Source: Ignavibacteria bacterium (GTDB lineage: Bacteria > Bacteroidota > Ignavibacteria > Tepidaquicellales > OLB5). From it: 64,000 nucleotides of DNA. The stretch is taken from the NCBI GenBank assembly GCA_017303675.1, contig JAFLBX010000001.1, positions 1,809,970 to 1,873,969 of the forward strand, read 5' to 3'. Shown piece after piece: positions 45,642 through 53,448 of this stretch (positions within the stretch are counted from its first letter, which is position 1; the number at the start of each line of letters is the position of its first letter). Under the pieces are notes generated by a model. The model was given only the letters and a program-made list of their open reading frames with translations, was not told where the DNA came from and did not search any database. Position numbers and translations under genes: made by a program.

Positions 45642-46859
45642 TTGGAACAGATGATGATTTCGGAGCTTGTCAGGCAAAAGGATAAACTGCGTGAAAAGAT
45701 CCGCAAGAATACCGGTTTGCAGTATAACCAGATCGAAAAAATTCTGGGCGATGTAGATATATGCCTTGGTTCCATGATGAAGCATATGAAAGACGGCAAA
45801 AGCGCCCATGAAAAGTTCTTTGCAGATATTATTCTGAATTCAATTGACGCTATAATTGGCCTGGATAATAATTACAGGGTATTTCTCTGGAATAACGGTG
45901 CTGAAAGCCTGTTCGGTTATAAGAAAGAAGAAGTAATGGGCAGGGAATTTGATTTCCTGATCCCGGAAAATCTGCTTGCAAAAGGTGAAAAGAAATTTTT
46001 AATTGATGAAGTAAGCCGGAATGGTTTTTTAGCGAACTATGAAAGTGAACGTATTACTAAAACCGGGGAAATTGTTAATGTCAGTATTTCGAGATTCGCA
46101 ATTTACGATGAAAATAATTCCAATACCATTGGTTCGGTTGGGATACTGCGTGATATTACGACCGTTAAAATGCTGCAAAAAGAGCTTCGTGAAAAAGAAA
46201 ACCTGGCTCTTATCGGGGAGGTTGTTTCCAGTATAGCACACAGCTTATCGAATCCGCTGAATATTATTTCAGGTAATGCTGATTATTTGCTGCTCAATAA
46301 AAAAAGCGGTGAGCCTGACTATGAAGAGCTAAAGACCATAGTTGATGAAACTACAAGGATCACAAAATCACTGAGAGGATTGCTGAATTTTTCGAGACCG
46401 CTTACTGTTGAAAAATCCAAAACCGGCATTAATGAGCTTGTTGAAGAGGTAATTTCCAAAACCAAATACGCATTAGGCAGTAAAGATATTACGGTTAAAA
46501 AATCGCTTGATAAAGATATTCCCTTAATTCCCGCTGATAAAGCACAGATAGAAGAAGTAATAACCAATCTTGTGATAAATTCAATTCAGGCTTTCAGTGA
46601 AAAAGGGGAAATTACAATAAAAACAAAATTGAACCAAACATTCGTATCAATAGAAGTGAGCGATAACGGACCCGGAATACCGAAGGAGAACCAGGAAAAG
46701 GTCTTCAGGCCGTTTTATTCATCCAAAGGATACGGCAAAGGCACAGGTTTGGGGCTTTCAATAGTAAAAAGAATAATAACTGAACATAATGGAACGGTAA
46801 AACTGCGCTCTCAAACCGGTAAAGGAACAGTCTTTACAATAACTTTGCCGTTAAAATAA
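45642..46859 (+). CDS. PAS-domain sensor histidine kinase
   Basis: There are no membrane helices, so it is a soluble sensor. After a helical lead, a PAS domain (about residues 62-172, with NNYRVFLWNNGAESLFGYKKEEVMG) is followed by a HisKA box (SSIAHSLSNPLNIISG, phospho-acceptor His200) and a HATPase domain (NLVINSIQA, DNGPGIP, GTGLGLSIV). The layout is that of NtrB/AtoS-type kinases, which pair with sigma-54 activators; such an activator is encoded at 50522. The start is a TTG at 45642 with AGAGG at 45628; an ATG at 45651 is an alternative. A terminator follows. Confidence 0.9.
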   Translation: MEQMMISELVRQKDKLREKIRKNTGLQYNQIEKILGDVDICLGSMMKHMKDGKSAHEKFFADIILNSIDAIIGLDNNYRVFLWNNGAESLFGYKKEEVMGREFDFLIPENLLAKGEKKFLIDEVSRNGFLANYESERITKTGEIVNVSISRFAIYDENNSNTIGSVGILRDITTVKMLQKELREKENLALIGEVVSSIAHSLSNPLNIISGNADYLLLNKKSGEPDYEELKTIVDETTRITKSLRGLLNFSRPLTVEKSKTGINELVEEVISKTKYALGSKDITVKKSLDKDIPLIPADKAQIEEVITNLVINSIQAFSEKGEITIKTKLNQTFVSIEVSDNGPGIPKENQEKVFRPFYSSKGYGKGTGLGLSIVKRIITEHNGTVKLRSQTGKGTVFTITLPLK

Positions 46860-46881
46860 AAATTAAACTCCTGTATTAAAG

Positions 46882-46918
46882 AAAAAGCCATCAGTTAACC
46901 TGATGGCTTTTTTATTTA
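46882..46918 (+). terminator. Terminator after the histidine kinase gene
   Basis: AAAAAGCCATCAG-TTAAC-CTGATGGCTTTTT hairpin ending in a T-run. Confidence 0.92.
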
Positions 46919-46929
46919 CAATAGTAAAA

Positions 46930-46958
46930 TAAAAAACCTGCGGTATTACCGCAGGTTT
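46930..46958 (-). terminator. Terminator after the choice-of-anchor protein gene
   Basis: AAACCTGCGG-TATTA-CCGCAGGTTT hairpin with an A-run on its left, serving the minus-strand gene. Confidence 0.9.
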
Positions 46959-46996
46959 GGGTCAATCAAAAACAAAGAACAATTGAAACTATAATT

Positions 46997-47812
46997 TTAT
47001 TTTACCAGTATCATTTTTCTTGTTTCGTAATTACCGCCGGCGTTTATTTTCATGAAATAAATTCCGCTGTTTACCTTAGACCCGCTGTTATTTAATGCAT
47101 GCCAGGTAAATTTATGATCTCCGGGTTTGAGTATATTATTGAACATTGAGCAGATCTCAGCGCCGTTTACATCGTAGATCTTTATATCTACATTTGTTTC
47201 TTTGATCAAAGAGATGTTAATGCTGGTAGAAGGATTAAAGGGATTCGGGTAATTTTCACTAATACTGTAATCTGCGGGTGAAATGTTAGGTTCAATTCCA
47301 ACTGTGCTGCGCACAATTATTCTTTTGCTGAGCGCATTATTCCAGGCGTCGCCGCCGGTATTGCTTTGTGAATTGCCTGCTAAACCAACTGCCCATATTG
47401 TATCTGTACCACCGGTGCCCGGAGCAGTATAATTGAATGAAACAGTAACAGAGCCGTTTGTCATTGGTATATTATTATTATGAGTAAGCTCACCATTTGA
47501 AATACGCAAACCTGAAGTTACAACACCTAATGCACCAAGCCTGGTTGCGACATCAAGACCCATACCAGTTTTACCGGCATTGGATATGGTTATACTGTAT
47601 TGCTGGGTTTGTCCTGTGTTTACCGTATCAGGTCCTGTGATAGTTACTGTTACGCCTGTGTTAATTGAACCGTGGCAAGAGCAGCCTGATGTGCTGGTTT
47701 TTAATGTTCTTCCTGTTCTTCCGTCTATATCGCCGTATAATAAAACTGATGATGCAATAAAAATAATAATAAAAGCTGCAAAAAATTTTTTACTTAATAA
47801 AATGCTTTTCAT
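46997..47812 (-). CDS. T9SS-secreted choice-of-anchor V-type protein
   Basis: A signal peptide (1-27) is followed by GRTGRTLKTSTSGCSCHGSINTG and a beta-sandwich segment (VTVTITGPDTVNTGQTQQYSI), the pattern of choice-of-anchor V domains. A type IX sorting domain (NYPNPFNPSTSINISL... IYFMKINAGGN... KKMILVK) ends the protein. The CSCH motif has one residue between the cysteines, so it is not a normal haem c site. It is probably a surface protein. It lies between the kinase gene and the nine-haem cytochrome gene, on the cytochrome's strand. Confidence 0.8.
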   Translation of the reverse strand: MKSILLSKKFFAAFIIIFIASSVLLYGDIDGRTGRTLKTSTSGCSCHGSINTGVTVTITGPDTVNTGQTQQYSITISNAGKTGMGLDVATRLGALGVVTSGLRISNGELTHNNNIPMTNGSVTVSFNYTAPGTGGTDTIWAVGLAGNSQSNTGGDAWNNALSKRIIVRSTVGIEPNISPADYSISENYPNPFNPSTSINISLIKETNVDIKIYDVNGAEICSMFNNILKPGDHKFTWHALNNSGSKVNSGIYFMKINAGGNYETRKMILVK

Positions 47813-48144
47813 AGTCTTTACCCCTTTCGAAAAGATAAATAAATTAGAAATATTTATCCTCTGATATCCATTACAAAATTAAATAATTTTTAAAGGCTTT
47901 ACTATGATTTGGCTTAGGTAAAATACTGAAAATATAAGATATTAGTCGCTGATAATTTGCTAACAGCAACAATATATCTTCTTATAAAATTTCTAGCCAT
48001 AACAGGGTATAAAATATCTGCTATTGTAAATAAAAACCCCCGCTTCATCAGCGGGGGTTTTTCAAGTCATCCGGGATCTTTATCTCAATTAACTATTTTT
48101 CAACAAACCAGATGCTCAAAGTAAGAGACCTGTATTTGCAAGGA
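47813..48144. other. Intergenic region with the cytochrome terminator
   Basis: I see no gene in these 332 bases. A hairpin terminator for the cytochrome gene lies at 48032-48062; the rest is AT-rich and must hold the promoter of the minus-strand choice-of-anchor gene, which I cannot place. Confidence 0.6.
48032..48062 (-). terminator. Terminator after the nine-haem cytochrome gene
   Basis: AAAAACCCCCGC-TTCATCA-GCGGGGGTTTTT, a very strong hairpin about 80 bases after the stop codon on the minus strand. Confidence 0.92.
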
Positions 48145-50250
48145 TTATTTAAGTAATACCATTTTCTTAATTGCAGTATTATTACCTGCAACTATTCTGT
48201 AGAAATATACACCGCTTGCAACTTTTGAGTTCATATCATTTGTTGCATCCCAGTCAACTTCATATGTACCTGCGGTGAATTTATCTTTGGTAACAACTTT
48301 TACAACACGGCCAAGTATATCAAATATAGCAATAGTTACATCTGATTCTTTTGGCAGCGAGAATTTGAACTTTGTTGTGGGGTTAAACGGGTTCGGATAA
48401 TTCTGCGTGAGTTCAAATCTCTGCGGAACTTCATTTGAAAGATTTACTATACCTACTATTGCATTTCTTGATGCAACCAAAGCATCGATACAGTATTTAG
48501 CATTATGCATACCATATTCACTTCCGTCTCTGATAGAGAGGTAATTGAGGTATGCTTTTTTCATATTAAGATGATTTGGATTAAGTGTATCAGCTGCTAT
48601 TAACTGCCATGCTACTGAATCAACACCGTACGGTGGTAATGCCATAGCCAGTTTTGTTAAACTGCCGGCTACTTCACCACGCCATGGCTCTATATTTCCG
48701 TCACCGTCATAATCTGCGTCAGATATAAAGTCATCAAATTTGGTTTTTCCAAAGTGACAGCTCTGGCAGGCTTTCATATGATCATAGTTAGTAGCTTCGT
48801 TATGCAGGAATAATGCATGTCCGCCGACTTTATCTCTGTTAGCTGAAGCTGTATCTGTTGGAGCCATATGGCAGGTAACGCAGGCATTCTGTAAAAATGT
48901 GAAATGCTGAGTTGACCTGTATGGTGCGCCGCCAAATGTAGCTAAGTTCTGTCCTAAGTAGATATCAGCCTGTGAATTATGATGCGGTCCCCAGTTACCG
49001 CTGGTAATTCTAGTGTTAGCATATGTCATTGTATTTCTTCTGGATTTATGGCAATCCATACAAGTTGCGCCGTTTCCAACATTCGTATAATGATAACCGT
49101 TTGCAAGTGTATCACTGCCTGCAGGTCTTGATCTTAAGTATGCATTATTACTGTTACCGTGCGGGTCATGGCAGGTTGCGCATGATACCATTTCATGGCT
49201 TGCAACGGTTTTACCGTTGGTATTTGTTCCGATACCTTTGGTAAAGTTTACATAACCCTGTCCATCATGACATCTGATACAGTTATCGAGATTATTCGTT
49301 CCGTTATTATTCTGGGCGAATGAATTGCTCCATATAACACTTGAGTGTTTTGCATTTTTCCACTGTGTGAATATCGGTGCTTGTGGCGGTGAATCATGGC
49401 ACTGTCCGCAAACACCTGCGTTAACAGACTTCATGATCTTATTTGTATCTCCGCCGCCGAATACGTGTTCACTTCCGGGTCCGTGGCAGCTTTCGCATCC
49501 AACACCTGCAAAAGGCGCGAGAGTGGGGAAGCGGTTTTTAATTGTATCCCAGTTACCGGGTTTTGGAGGAGCATACGATGACCAGTTCCATCCCAGATCA
49601 ACTGCTTTATCATCAAAACCATTGTTGCTTGCAACTATGTTATGATCATAACCCATTGTATGGCATTTGAAGCAGCTTGGACCGAAACCTGAATTCAATG
49701 TTGATATCCCTGTTTTGAATGATGTTGCATGTCCTGTAACTTTCCACCTGTTAAAAATATCAGTGAAAGTAGGCTGGCCGTTATGGCAGCTCATACAGTT
49801 GGGGAATGCAGCGGGAATGTTATCAAATCCGCCGGTACCAACGTAAGTTGCAGCGTATAATGTTACTGTTGTATCTTTTGAACCTGTTGATGTAACAACA
49901 GAAACCTGTACCTGGTATGTACCGGTTAAGTCAGCTTTAAATTTCTGCCAGGTCGGTAAGCCTGTTAATCCTGCAAGTGATGCAGCAGAACCTGATGGTT
50001 TTACCAGCATTGTCCATGTAGCGCTTTGGATAGCAGCAGTATCGCCGAAATTCCATGCTCTTAAATAAACATATGTACCTTTGGCAACAGATCTTAATCC
50101 GCTGGCAACAGTTGAATCTTGAGTGTAAGCAGAATTCGTAGCAAGCATTTGAGGAGTTACATATTCTGTAACTATTTTAACCCTCGGAGCTCCAATTACC
50201 AATCCGGCGCATAGAACCATAAAAAGTAAGAAAGTCCCTGTCCGTTTCAT
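48145..50250 (-). CDS. T9SS-exported nine-haem c-type cytochrome
   Basis: Signal peptide 1-20 (ending LVIGA), a beta-rich segment (about 20-140), then nine CXXCH haem sites (CMSCH, CFKCH, CESCH, CGQCH, CIRCH, CATCH, CMDCH, CVTCH, CQSCH) over about residues 145-500. It ends with a type IX sorting domain (NYPNPFNPTTKFKFSLPK... YFYRIVAGNN... KKMVLLK). This predicts a haem chain delivered to the outer surface. I start at the ATG at 50250, preceded by AGGAGG, not at the upstream 50283. A sigma-54-type promoter lies at 50315-50330. It is probably the outermost part of the electron route encoded to its right. Confidence 0.9.
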   Translation of the reverse strand: MKRTGTFLLFMVLCAGLVIGAPRVKIVTEYVTPQMLATNSAYTQDSTVASGLRSVAKGTYVYLRAWNFGDTAAIQSATWTMLVKPSGSAASLAGLTGLPTWQKFKADLTGTYQVQVSVVTSTGSKDTTVTLYAATYVGTGGFDNIPAAFPNCMSCHNGQPTFTDIFNRWKVTGHATSFKTGISTLNSGFGPSCFKCHTMGYDHNIVASNNGFDDKAVDLGWNWSSYAPPKPGNWDTIKNRFPTLAPFAGVGCESCHGPGSEHVFGGGDTNKIMKSVNAGVCGQCHDSPPQAPIFTQWKNAKHSSVIWSNSFAQNNNGTNNLDNCIRCHDGQGYVNFTKGIGTNTNGKTVASHEMVSCATCHDPHGNSNNAYLRSRPAGSDTLANGYHYTNVGNGATCMDCHKSRRNTMTYANTRITSGNWGPHHNSQADIYLGQNLATFGGAPYRSTQHFTFLQNACVTCHMAPTDTASANRDKVGGHALFLHNEATNYDHMKACQSCHFGKTKFDDFISDADYDGDGNIEPWRGEVAGSLTKLAMALPPYGVDSVAWQLIAADTLNPNHLNMKKAYLNYLSIRDGSEYGMHNAKYCIDALVASRNAIVGIVNLSNEVPQRFELTQNYPNPFNPTTKFKFSLPKESDVTIAIFDILGRVVKVVTKDKFTAGTYEVDWDATNDMNSKVASGVYFYRIVAGNNTAIKKMVLLK

Positions 50251-50314
50251 TATAATTCCTCCTGATTTATTGGTGTTTAACATTTTTGTTTTATATACAG
50301 TTGACTATTATATC

Positions 50315-50330
50315 ATCAAATAGCGTGCCA
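50315..50330 (-). promoter_or_regulatory. Sigma-54-type promoter for the nine-haem cytochrome gene
   Basis: On the minus strand the sequence reads TGGCACG-CTAT-TTGAT, with the -24 GG and -12 G correctly spaced (deviation: A where C is usual after TTG). It lies 65 bases upstream of the start codon and is nearly identical to the element at 53046-53061, including the following ATGATATA. Confidence 0.75.
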
Positions 50331-50440
50331 AAAAAAGTGCCGATAAATTACATATTTTTGATTGGTTTTTTATGATGTGGGGTTTATTTACACACACTTT
50401 TGAAAATTTTGCTGAAAATGAGGTTATTTATGATTAACAT

Positions 50441-50475
50441 CAATATGAAATATGATTTTTATCATAATTTGATAT
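50441..50475. promoter_or_regulatory. Imperfect dyad, candidate activator binding site
   Basis: A centre TATGAT-TTTT-ATCATA extends imperfectly to CAATATGAAATATGAT/ATCATAATTTGATAT. It lies about 120 bases upstream of the minus-strand sigma-54 promoter, the distance usual for enhancer sites of NtrC-class activators. The AT-rich context makes chance possible. Confidence 0.35.
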
Positions 50476-50521
50476 GACAAACATATTTATATTTGTATGT
50501 ATAGTAACACAATAATCAAAT

Positions 50522-51868
50522 ATGATGAGTAACGAAGATATAAAAATACTGGTAGTAGATGATGAGGTTAATTCCACAATACTTTTAAAAAAAGTACTGG
50601 AAAAAAAAGGGTATGATGCTTTAACCGAAAATGATTCAAAAGCCGCAATGCAGCTGGTGGAAAATGGCGATTTTGATATTATTATATCAGATCTGCAGAT
50701 GCCGGATGTAAGCGGGTTAGACCTGCTGCGCGCTAAAAAAGATGATACCCTGTTCATAATGATCACCGGATTCGGCTCAATTGACTCCGCAGTCGAAGCA
50801 ATGAAGCTTGGAGCGTTTGATTATATCGGCAAGCCGTTTAACCTTGATGAATTTATACTGAAATTCGATAAGGCTGTAGAAAATATCAGGCTTAATTCAC
50901 AGGTTGAAACATTACGCTCTCAGCTGGATGAAAATTCATCATTCAGCAGCATAATCGGCAAAAGCAGAAAGATGCTTCATGTGTTTGATATGATAAAAAA
51001 TGTTGCAAGAACAGATGCCAATGTGCTGATTGAAGGTCAAAGCGGAACAGGTAAGGAGCTTGTTGCCAAAGCAATACATTATAACAGCAGCCGTGCAGCA
51101 GGACCGTTTATAGCAATCAACTGTTCTGCAATTCCGGATAATCTTCTTGAGAGTGAACTTTTCGGTCATACAAAAGGAGCTTATACCGGTGCGGTTGAAG
51201 CTCAAAAAGGCGTTTTTGAGCTTGCTCACGGGGGAACCCTGCTGCTTGATGAAATTGCGGAAATGCCTTTTAACCTGCAGTCAAAACTTCTCAGGGTGAT
51301 TGAAACATGGGAAATTAAACCTCTTGGAAGTGATAAGGTAAAAAAAGTTGATGTAAGGCTCTTAAGCGCTACAAACCGTGTGATCAAAGAAATGATCGAT
51401 GAAAAGAAATTCCGCGAGGATCTGTTTTACAGGATCGCTACAGTATCAATTTCTCTTCCATCATTAAATGAAAGAAAAGATGATATCCCTATTTTAGCAG
51501 ATCATTTTATCAAAAAGATATCAGCTAAAATGAATAAGAATGCCGCTTTAAAAGGCGATGCCATTGAGGTCTTAACAAATCATAACTGGCCGGGAAATGT
51601 AAGGGAGCTTGAAAATGTAATTGAGCGCGCTGTAATTTCCAGTGATACAGATATGCTTGGCAGACATAATTTTAAATTCCTGGTTTCAAACGGTAATGAA
51701 ATCGAAAATATTACTCCCGGGGGAAACCTAGAATTGAAAGACCTGGAAAAAGTTCACATCCGTAAAGTGCTTGAAGAGAACGGCTGGAACAAGCTGCAGG
51801 CAGCAAAGATATTAGGCATAGACCGCAAAACCCTTTACAAGAAGATAAAAGAGTATGAACTGGAGTGA
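50522..51868 (+). CDS. Sigma-54-dependent response regulator (NtrC/AtoC class)
   Basis: Receiver domain (1-120, Asp57 in ISDLQMPD, Lys in YIGKPF), AAA+ domain (about 140-375, Walker A GQSGTGKE at 172-179, GAYTGA loop at 219-224 that contacts sigma-54) and a Fis-type HTH at the C-terminus (LQAAKILGIDRKTLYKKIKEYE). All elements needed for phosphorylation-controlled activation are present. The likely kinase partner is the PAS kinase at 45642. Its position between two sigma-54-type promoters of cytochrome units suggests that it controls them. Confidence 0.95.
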   Translation: MMSNEDIKILVVDDEVNSTILLKKVLEKKGYDALTENDSKAAMQLVENGDFDIIISDLQMPDVSGLDLLRAKKDDTLFIMITGFGSIDSAVEAMKLGAFDYIGKPFNLDEFILKFDKAVENIRLNSQVETLRSQLDENSSFSSIIGKSRKMLHVFDMIKNVARTDANVLIEGQSGTGKELVAKAIHYNSSRAAGPFIAINCSAIPDNLLESELFGHTKGAYTGAVEAQKGVFELAHGGTLLLDEIAEMPFNLQSKLLRVIETWEIKPLGSDKVKKVDVRLLSATNRVIKEMIDEKKFREDLFYRIATVSISLPSLNERKDDIPILADHFIKKISAKMNKNAALKGDAIEVLTNHNWPGNVRELENVIERAVISSDTDMLGRHNFKFLVSNGNEIENITPGGNLELKDLEKVHIRKVLEENGWNKLQAAKILGIDRKTLYKKIKEYELE

Positions 51869-51875
51869 TGTATAA

Positions 51876-51912
51876 TGTCAAACGTGAAATGTGAATCGTC
51901 AAACGTGAAGTG
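51876..51912. repeat. GTCAAACGTGAA repeat cluster
   Basis: GTCAAACGTGAAATGTGAATCGTCAAACGTGAAG contains two GTCAAACGTGAA units. The same unit plus GTCAAATGTGAAACG occurs inside the Sua5-type gene at 76-106. Confidence 0.75.
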
Positions 51913-52018
51913 ATAAATGGGAAACCATTACCGTTGTTGATTTTGACACCAACAACAAAATTCATTCTTCTGCCGTCATTGGTTGTTGAAAGACGCATTA
52001 ACCCGGTATGCTTTTCGT

Positions 52019-52068
52019 GGAGTGCACTGACTATGTCAGTGCATACATCAACTCAGTTGATGCACTCC
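52019..52068. repeat. Nested palindromes downstream of the SRPBCC gene
   Basis: TGCACTGAC-TAT-GTCAGTGCA (52023-52043) and CATCAAC-TCA-GTTGATG (52046-52062) lie side by side and are enclosed by GGAGTGCA/TGCACTCC. The DNA or RNA could form a three-way junction. It may end the convergent transcripts or be a mobile repeat. Confidence 0.65.
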
Positions 52069-52099
52069 AACGAGAAGCTTTTTATGCAGCCGAATCCTT

Positions 52100-52834
52100 T
52101 TACTTTCTCAGATCAACACCATACATTACCCATGCTTTCATGCTTAAGAGCATATCTTTCCATCCGGCATTGTTCATTAGTGAACTGTTGATGCCTGCTT
52201 CATCATCTTTCCAGCCTTCTTCAGTAACAACTACTCTTGTTTTACCGTCAACTGTTTCAAATTCAAATGTACAGTTCAGGTCATAATCAACTTTATAAGC
52301 AGGCCACGTAAAAGATACTTTTTTATTTTCTTCGAATTCAGTAACTGTAATATCTGTTTTATGCTCACCCCATGACCACGTTATTTTATCTCCAACAGCT
52401 TTTATTGGTGCACTTGCCGCAGTTACAAAGTAACTGCTTAGGATCTCATTATCCGTAAAAGCTTTAAATACTTCTTCAATAGGTTTTGCTATCCTGACTG
52501 CTACTGTGAACTTGATCTTTTCCATTTTTGGTTTCTCCATTTTATTTTTGAAATCTATTAAATAGCTGCTCCATCCCGCTTCGTATTTTTTTACCCAGCG
52601 TTCGTAAATTTCTCTTATGGGAAGCGGGTTAATGTAATTCCACCTGTTTTTCCCTTCCCGTTTAATAATTATCAGGTTAGCTTTATGCAGAATATTGAGA
52701 TGTTTCATTACACCATACCGGGTGAGTTTTTTAAAATGTTTGCACAGCTCACCGGTGGTTCTTTCCTTTTCTCTCAGCAGGTCCAGGATCTTCCTGCGTG
52801 TTTTATCAGATAAAGCTTTCCAGACAATTTCCAT
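52100..52834 (-). CDS. ArsR-type HTH fused to an SRPBCC/AHSA1 domain
   Basis: Residues about 1-85 are an ArsR-family winged helix (ALSDKTRRKILDLLREKERTTGELCKHF, then GVMKHLNILHKANLI). Residues about 105-240 are an AHSA1-like START fold (VRIAKPIEEVFKAFTDNEILSSYF..., then TFEFETVDGKTRVVVTEEGW). Fusions of this type are known as predicted self-regulating sensors in which the START pocket may bind a hydrophobic ligand. No metal-binding Cys pattern is seen. A perfect dyad overlaps the region just upstream of the start and suggests autoregulation. It is divergent from the cytochrome operon. Confidence 0.88.
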   Translation of the reverse strand: MEIVWKALSDKTRRKILDLLREKERTTGELCKHFKKLTRYGVMKHLNILHKANLIIIKREGKNRWNYINPLPIREIYERWVKKYEAGWSSYLIDFKNKMEKPKMEKIKFTVAVRIAKPIEEVFKAFTDNEILSSYFVTAASAPIKAVGDKITWSWGEHKTDITVTEFEENKKVSFTWPAYKVDYDLNCTFEFETVDGKTRVVVTEEGWKDDEAGINSSLMNNAGWKDMLLSMKAWVMYGVDLRK

Positions 52835-52836
52835 AT

Positions 52837-52868
52837 ATTTATATGTGACTATTTAGTCACATATAAAT
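52837..52868. promoter_or_regulatory. Perfect 14-bp-arm dyad, likely ArsR-type operator
   Basis: ATTTATATGTGACT-ATTT-AGTCACATATAAAT begins two bases upstream of the ArsR/SRPBCC start codon. ArsR proteins bind such AT-rich dyads, so autorepression is likely. Confidence 0.75.
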
Positions 52869-53045
52869 ATAATATACCAACAATGAATTGTCAAGGTTAA
52901 AGTGGTAAGAAAATTTATTCAAAAAATGGAGATAATTCGGAAAATTTTATCCCCATCAATTCCCCTAAAAATCTGCATTTTTTGTAGAATTTTTCCACAA
53001 TAAAATGTAAATAATACTAAAATTGGCTGGAAATCAACAAATTTG

Positions 53046-53061
53046 TGGCACGTTATTTGTA
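53046..53061 (+). promoter_or_regulatory. Sigma-54-type promoter for the cytochrome operon
   Basis: TGGCACG-TTAT-TTGTA has correct -24/-12 spacing. It is followed by ATGATATA and lies 27 bases before the first ATG of the operon. It matches the element upstream of the nine-haem cytochrome gene. Confidence 0.78.
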
Positions 53062-53088
53062 TGATATATAGACAAGGTATATAAATAT

Positions 53089-53439
53089 ATGAATAATTTT
53101 AATGTACATATACTAAGCTTAAAATCGGAGATATGCTCGCTTATCAGGAAAACGCTTGATTCGGAGCATTATAAGATCACCTGTACCAGCGGTGAAATGA
53201 TAAATGAAAGTTTTATTGATCGTTTTAACAATGAGGTAAACTGCCTAATTTTGGATAAAGATATTGACCCTAAATTAAGCAAACAAATTAAACTGAAATT
53301 CAGCGAGATACCAATAATCTGCCTTCCTTCACTTGGTTCAGATATCAGTGAATCGGTTAATGTAAAATATATGTCAGAACCATTTAAGCTGAGCGAGCTG
53401 AAAAAAGCAGTTGAGGAAATAGCGGAAAGGGTACAGTAA
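53089..53439 (+). CDS. Degenerate receiver-like protein, first gene of the cytochrome operon
   Basis: The 116-residue protein has the size and strand pattern of a response-regulator receiver: VHILSLKSEICSLI, NCLILDKDI (Asp56 at the phospho-acceptor position), PIICLPSL and KYMSEPFKLSELKKAVEEI. However, the N-terminal acidic pair is missing, Thr is replaced by Ser, and the invariant Lys before PF is Glu. It is therefore probably not phosphorylated normally. It may be a protein-interaction module that ties cytochrome expression or assembly to the regulators. It is 9 bases from the next gene and directly behind a sigma-54-type promoter. Confidence 0.6.
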   Translation: MNNFNVHILSLKSEICSLIRKTLDSEHYKITCTSGEMINESFIDRFNNEVNCLILDKDIDPKLSKQIKLKFSEIPIICLPSLGSDISESVNVKYMSEPFKLSELKKAVEEIAERVQ

Positions 53440-53448
53440 ATTTTATAA

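Noticed and set aside
46997-47812. CSCH motif as a haem c site in the choice-of-anchor protein
   Set aside because: Only one residue separates the cysteines, so it is not a usable haem attachment motif; the segment fits the choice-of-anchor V pattern.
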